Positions 60,144 through 64,000 of a stretch of DNA of 64,000 nucleotides are shown one piece after another. Under the pieces are notes generated by a model. The model searched no databases. It was not told the DNA's origin and worked only from the letters and a program-made list of their open reading frames with translations. The stretch covers positions 1 to 64,000 of the forward strand of contig JARFRM010000040.1 of NCBI GenBank assembly GCA_029287235.1, in the 5' to 3' direction. Every line of letters begins with the position of its first letter. Position 1 is the first letter of the stretch. The position numbers were made by a program, and so were the translations under genes. The stretch comes from Thermoanaerobaculales bacterium. GTDB lineage: Bacteria; Acidobacteriota; Thermoanaerobaculia; Thermoanaerobaculales; Sulfomarinibacteraceae.

Positions 60144-62240
60144 GTGAGAGCTCACAGTTCGATCCTGACCGGGGCCCTTTCCGCGGCGATGGCGATGCTG
60201 CTGCTCACGCCGGCGGCCGAGACTGCGGAGCCGAAGCTGCCGAAACCCAACGACCGGTGGATTGAGGTCAGAACCGCCAATTTCACCCTCTTTTCCAACG
60301 CCAACGAAAGGACGACCACGGCGGCCGGCAGCAACCTCGAACAGCTACGTGCCGTCCTGGGATCCCTCTTCGGCGGAATGAAGCTCACATCGCCGGTGCC
60401 GACCACCATCTTTGTCTTCGACCATCCGAAGTCATTCGCTCCGTACAGCCTCCTTGACGATGGAAAGGCGAAAGAGCTCGGCGGCTACTTCAGTCCCGGA
60501 CCGCTCGCCAACAACGTCGCCATCGTCGGCAACCGGTACAGCAGAGATGTCTCGTCGATCATCTACCACGAGTACATCCACTATGTGCTGAACACCAATC
60601 AGGCGGAGCTGCCCCTGTGGTTGAACGAGGGTCTCGCCGAGTTGTACTCGACCTTCGATGTCGAGGACGGTGTGGCGAGCATCGGCTACCCCATCGGAAC
60701 TCACCTCGAATGGCTCCGAAACAACCCGCTGATTCCCATGGCCGAGCTCGTCGCCATTGATCATGATTCTCCCGAGTACAACGAAGGTCATCGCCGAGGG
60801 GTCTTCTACGCCCAGTCGTGGGCTCTCACCCATATGCTGGTGATGGGCCCGCCGGAGGGTTCCAGCCGAGCCACAATCTATGCAAACCTGCTCCGGCAGG
60901 GAATCGACGACGAGGACGCCTTCCGCCAGGCGATGGGGGGAACCTACAGAGAGATCGAGAGGGAGCTCAACCACTATGTCCGCGGGAGGAAGTTCTCCTA
61001 CTCGAAACTGCCCGTCAAAGAGCAGACGACCGGCCCCTCGACCGTCACCGAGATGACCTATCCCGAGGTCCTCACCCGGTTGGGCGGGCTCCTCATGGCA
61101 TTGGGGCCCGACCGGTCCGAGTTCGCCGCCGCACACTTTGCCGCAGCCCTCCGGATCGATGAGAATTACGGGCCGGCCATCGCCGGTGTCGGACGGCTCG
61201 ATGAACTCGCCGGCCGCGATGAAGCCGCTCTCGCCCGATACCGACGTGCGGCGGAACTCGCGCCGGACGACTTCATGATCAACTACCTGCTCGGCGACGC
61301 TCTCTTCAAGCAATACGAGAGCGCCGAGTCGACCGAGGAGAAGACAGCGCTTCGGGATCAGGCGCGCGCTGCGCTGAGGCGTGCAGCAGTGCTGCGTCCG
61401 AGCTTCGCGGAAGCATGGGCGAAACTCGGCACGACCTACACCTGGGATCCCATACCCAATGACATGGGGGTCAAGGCCATGGAACACGCCCACCGCCTGC
61501 TGCCCAAACGGGGCGATGTGGGTTTCAACCTCACCCTCCTCTATCTCCGTCGGGATCGCCTCGAGGATGCGATGGAAACGGTCGCTCGTATGAGGGCTTC
61601 CGGCGTCGACCGGCAAACCGTGCGTGCGGCCGACGAGCTGACGGTTTCTCTCGAGAACCGTCGGGCCGAGGCGCTTGCTCGTGCCAGCCAGGCCGAGATC
61701 GGGGGTTCCGGCATCGAAAACGGCACCGACGGCGGGATCCAACGATCGCCGGGCGCCGCCGAGAGACAGGAGTTCACCACCCGCTACAACGAGGCCGTTG
61801 CCATGATCAACGCCGGCAAGATCGATGAGGCCATCACGCAGCTTGAAACGCTTGTGGTGGAAGCCCCCTCGGAAGATCACGTCCGCACGGCCCAGGGGCT
61901 CCTCGATCAGACCCGTGTATTCGTTTCATACAGAACACAAGCCGAGAAGGCCCTCGCCCTTTCAAACTCGGGCGAGATCGAGGCCGCCATCGAGGTTCTC
62001 GAAGCTTTGACGGGCCAGGCCCCCGATGAAATCCAGGAGGCGGAGGTCGGCCGATTCCTTGCCAAGCTCTATGCGTATCGCGATTTTCAGGTCCATTACA
62101 ACGAGGCGGTGGATCTGGTGAACACCGGTGACCTCGCCGCCGCCATCGACATTCTCGAACCTCTGGTGAATACCGCTCCCACCGCACAGCTCACCGCCAT
62201 GGCGGATGCCCTTCTGAAAGACCTGAGAAAGAGCCCTTGA
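60144..62240 (+). CDS. HExxH metallopeptidase-like protein with TPR repeats
   Basis: A 698-residue exported protein starting at GTG 60144, giving a signal peptide ending near AAETA; the track start 180 bases upstream has no ribosome site. Residues ~40-290 form a peptidase-MA-like (DUF1570-type) domain with 'IIYHEYIHYVLNTNQ' (HExxH) and a downstream Glu in 'LPLWLNEGLAELYSTF', the gluzincin arrangement. Residues ~305-698 are TPR-like helical pairs ('AALRIDENYGPAIAGVGRLD', 'AVLRPSFAEAWAKLGTTYTW', 'YNEAVDLVNTGDLAAAIDIL'). It may be an active periplasmic protease or a scaffold. Confidence 0.82.
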   Translation: MRAHSSILTGALSAAMAMLLLTPAAETAEPKLPKPNDRWIEVRTANFTLFSNANERTTTAAGSNLEQLRAVLGSLFGGMKLTSPVPTTIFVFDHPKSFAPYSLLDDGKAKELGGYFSPGPLANNVAIVGNRYSRDVSSIIYHEYIHYVLNTNQAELPLWLNEGLAELYSTFDVEDGVASIGYPIGTHLEWLRNNPLIPMAELVAIDHDSPEYNEGHRRGVFYAQSWALTHMLVMGPPEGSSRATIYANLLRQGIDDEDAFRQAMGGTYREIERELNHYVRGRKFSYSKLPVKEQTTGPSTVTEMTYPEVLTRLGGLLMALGPDRSEFAAAHFAAALRIDENYGPAIAGVGRLDELAGRDEAALARYRRAAELAPDDFMINYLLGDALFKQYESAESTEEKTALRDQARAALRRAAVLRPSFAEAWAKLGTTYTWDPIPNDMGVKAMEHAHRLLPKRGDVGFNLTLLYLRRDRLEDAMETVARMRASGVDRQTVRAADELTVSLENRRAEALARASQAEIGGSGIENGTDGGIQRSPGAAERQEFTTRYNEAVAMINAGKIDEAITQLETLVVEAPSEDHVRTAQGLLDQTRVFVSYRTQAEKALALSNSGEIEAAIEVLEALTGQAPDEIQEAEVGRFLAKLYAYRDFQVHYNEAVDLVNTGDLAAAIDILEPLVNTAPTAQLTAMADALLKDLRKSP

Positions 62241-62441
62241 CCTAGGGAGACCGATGATGTCTAAATCGACTCTAAAGACGCGCAGACGTTTCACGCACAC
62301 CCGACGATCCTCTTCGGTGCCTCGTTTTTCCGGAAACGTCCCAGCGGATCGAAGACAAGACCAACCACATGGGCTTGCCGAGCAAACCCGAGATCACCCG
62401 GCAGATGGTGCGATGGCCGGCATCAACTCAAGGGGACGACG
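62241..62441 (+). other. Short region with possible frameshifted gene remnant
   Basis: One frame reads 'DAQTFHAHPTILFGASFFRK' and, after a frame change, another reads 'RIEDKTNHMGLPSKPEITRQ'. Together they look protein-like, but I cannot name a family. Only the 5' flank of the GNAT gene, with AAGGGGACG, is clearly functional. Confidence 0.3.
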
Positions 62442-62942
62442 ATGGTGATTGTTGAAACAACACGATTGGAGCTTCGCGAACTGACGGTCGAAGACGCCGA
62501 GTTCATTCTCGGTCTGGTCAACGAGCCGTCGTTCCTGGCCAACATCGGCGACAAGGGCGTGCGGACGTTGGACGACGCAAAGCGGTTCATCCTCGACGGG
62601 CCCTGGAAACGCGGCCAGAGACGCGGCTACGGTCAGTTCCTCGTTGAGCTCAAGCCGGACGCGACCCCCATCGGTGTGTGTGGCCTGCTCTACCGGAATA
62701 ATCTCGGTGTCACCGATATCGGATGCGCGTTCCTGCCGGGGTTTTGGAGGCAGGGATTCGCATTCGAAGCCGCCACCGCCGTAATGAACTACGGCCGGTC
62801 GAGGCTGGGCATCGAGAAGATCGTCGGGCTGACCTCGGAAGAGAACCTCGCCTCCATCGCCTTGCTCGAGAAGTTCGGGATGAAGTTCGAGAAGACCGTC
62901 AAGATGACCGACGACGATCCCGGCACGGCACTGTATTCCTAA
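62442..62942 (+). CDS. GNAT-family N-acetyltransferase (RimJ/RimL-like)
   Basis: A 166-residue enzyme of the Acetyltransf_3 type: 'TTRLELRELTVEDAEFILGL', 'IGVCGLLYRNNLGVTDIGCA', 'FLPGFWRQGFAFEAATAVMN' (CoA-binding loop), 'GLTSEENLASIALLEKFGMK'. It transfers acetyl from acetyl-CoA to an amine, possibly a protein N-terminus. Start MVIVETT. Monocistronic. Confidence 0.87.
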   Translation: MVIVETTRLELRELTVEDAEFILGLVNEPSFLANIGDKGVRTLDDAKRFILDGPWKRGQRRGYGQFLVELKPDATPIGVCGLLYRNNLGVTDIGCAFLPGFWRQGFAFEAATAVMNYGRSRLGIEKIVGLTSEENLASIALLEKFGMKFEKTVKMTDDDPGTALYS

Positions 62943-63208
62943 GATTCTGTAAGCAGGTCCTTTAGGGCCCGCGACCACTTCGTCGCCATAGCAACCGGCA
63001 CCCATCGACAGATGCTTCGGAACGAAGACTAAACTGACTGATTATCGAAGAAAATGACCGAATTCGACAAAAATCGACCAAAATCTGTCTTTCTGCTACA
63101 CTCATCGCGTTCCGGGTGCGCTGCCCACTCCGTTCCTCACCAGCTGCCCTCCCATTGACCCCCGTTTCGGTGTGCGAGCGCCCGCGGACAAACCCCACTG
63201 GAAATACC

Positions 63209-64000
63209 ATGCACGAAATCTCCTTCCCCGACGTCCCCGCGGGCCTCGGCACCGTCCTCGCCGAGCGCGGCTTCACCGAGCTCACCCCTATCCAGACAGC
63301 GGTCCTGAATCCCGACGTCGCCGGCCGCGATCTGCGTATCTCGTCGCAGACCGGTTCCGGCAAGACCGTTGCTCTCGGGCTGGTTGTTGCCGAAGAGGTC
63401 GTAGAAGCCGTGAACCTGGTCAATCGCGGTCCGGTGCGCGCTCGGCCCTCGGTGGTGCTGATCGCACCCACCCGGGAGCTGGCGGTCCAGCTCACCGAAG
63501 AGCTGTCGTGGTTGTTCAAACCCCTCGGCGCGACCGTGGTGTCGCTCACGGGCGGGACCTCGCTCGGCATCGACTTTCGCGACCTCAAGCGCGACCCGCA
63601 GGTGCTCGTCGGCACCCCCGGCCGGGTGCGTGACCACCTCGAGCGTGGCAGCCTCGAGCTCGACCGGGTCAGAGTCGTCGCCCTCGACGAGGCCGATGAA
63701 ATGCTGGCCATGGGATTCGAGGAAGAGGTCTCTGCGATCCTCGATGCGACACCGGAGGATCGTCGCACCCATCTCGTCTCGGCCACCTTTCCCCCGCGAG
63801 TGAGGTCGGTGGCGGCACGCCATCAACGCGATTCGCTGATGATCGCAGGCACCACGCCCGGTGAATCCAACTCCGACATCGACTATCGAACCATGGTGGT
63901 GGCCGCAAACCAACGGCTCTCGGCGCTGGTCAACGTACTCCTCATGGAGCCCGATGCGAAGACGCTCATCTTTGTCCGAACCCGGATCGACACGACCGGG
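63209..64000 (+). CDS. DEAD-box RNA helicase (partial, runs off the window)
   Basis: Not in the ORF track because it has no stop here. ATG 63209 opens a 264-codon frame to the window end: Q-motif 'GFTELTPIQ', Walker A 'SQTGSGKT', 'APTRELAVQL', 'GTPGRVRDHL', DEAD box 'VVALDEADEMLAMG', 'HLVSATF', and the start of the second RecA domain 'KTLIFVRTRIDTTG'. It unwinds RNA, probably in ribosome assembly or mRNA turnover (DeaD/CsdA/DbpA-like). The minus-strand ORFs here are shadows. Confidence 0.9.
   Translation, partial: MHEISFPDVPAGLGTVLAERGFTELTPIQTAVLNPDVAGRDLRISSQTGSGKTVALGLVVAEEVVEAVNLVNRGPVRARPSVVLIAPTRELAVQLTEELSWLFKPLGATVVSLTGGTSLGIDFRDLKRDPQVLVGTPGRVRDHLERGSLELDRVRVVALDEADEMLAMGFEEEVSAILDATPEDRRTHLVSATFPPRVRSVAARHQRDSLMIAGTTPGESNSDIDYRTMVVAANQRLSALVNVLLMEPDAKTLIFVRTRIDTTG

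Noticed and set aside
1-64000. tRNA, rRNA, riboswitch or prophage genes
   Set aside because: I looked for cloverleaf-like stems with TTCGANNC arms, rRNA landmarks and phage structural genes in the gaps and saw none; a covariance-model scan would be needed to exclude small RNAs.

Overview
The window is GC-rich, gene-dense bacterial chromosome from a Gram-negative organism: it has two TonB-dependent receptors, outer-membrane barrels, many signal peptides and periplasmic multiheme cytochromes. The mixture of secreted FG-GAP/LVIVD/kelch propellers with a shared C-terminal tail, DUF4388-TPR and DUF4136 proteins, four-helix-bundle (S23) genes, hopanoid genes and abundant 'GAAGGGCAGGCTGGAAGCC'-type intergenic repeats suggests an Acidobacteriota relative (Thermoanaerobaculia/Holophagae side). 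That placement is inference from style; no rRNA or tRNA gene was seen.

Layout. 0-9.5 kb (minus strand): four monocistronic secreted propeller-type proteins with dispersed repeats and a partial 3' gene duplication. 9.5-10.1 kb: a gene remnant (probably the C-terminus of an arylamine N-acetyltransferase) and a MITE-like inverted-repeat element. 10.1-15.3 kb: a DUF4136 protein, then a three-gene respiratory unit (octaheme HAO-like cytochrome, membrane NapC/NirT-type hexaheme cytochrome, outer-membrane barrel). 15.4-20.8 kb: a signalling island with a degenerate GGDEF-like protein, a kinase-receiver-kinase hybrid and a PilZ-PhcB-like methyltransferase, resembling a fused Phc quorum-sensing system. 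20.9-28.8 kb: a YgbA-like NO-stress protein, a TonB receptor, a B3/B4 protein, a SAH/MTA-deaminase-type amidohydrolase, two PPIases and an acyl-ACP thioesterase. 28.9-38.8 kb: a MinD-like ATPase with a J-like/HTH partner, a tail-bearing secreted protein, an HDAC-family deacetylase, a four-helix-bundle gene, a second TonB receptor, a methyltransferase, a broken SnoaL-like gene and a DUF4388-TPR protein.

38.9-59.9 kb is the isoprenoid/hopanoid region. Two 745-residue proteins each fuse a class II HMG-CoA reductase to a mevalonate kinase. The second copy sits in a tightly overlapping plus-strand operon: squalene synthase, HMGR-MVK, IPP isomerase, HpnH, and an HpnB-tail-like membrane protein. Facing it on the minus strand are squalene-hopene cyclase, HpnG, an unrecognised 498-residue exported protein, adenine deaminase and an SDR. 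Together these run from HMG-CoA to mevalonate phosphate, from IPP/DMAPP to squalene, hopene and adenosylhopane, with adenine release (HpnG) and a possible adenine salvage step. HMG-CoA synthase, the later mevalonate steps and farnesyl-diphosphate synthase are not in the window. Between the two fusion copies lie another tail-bearing secreted protein, a K+ channel with a zinc ribbon, an alpha/beta hydrolase with a small downstream ORF, a TetR regulator with a readable promoter/operator, a DUF454 protein and an SDR. 60-64 kb: an HExxH-TPR protein, a GNAT acetyltransferase and a DEAD-box helicase truncated by the window end.

Most promising for follow-up: the duplicated HMGR-mevalonate kinase fusion, the shared DGFESGDTSxWS C-terminal tail on five exported proteins, and the Phc-like module with a fused kinase and a PilZ domain. 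Coordinates give my preferred start codons, which often differ from the longest-ORF track.
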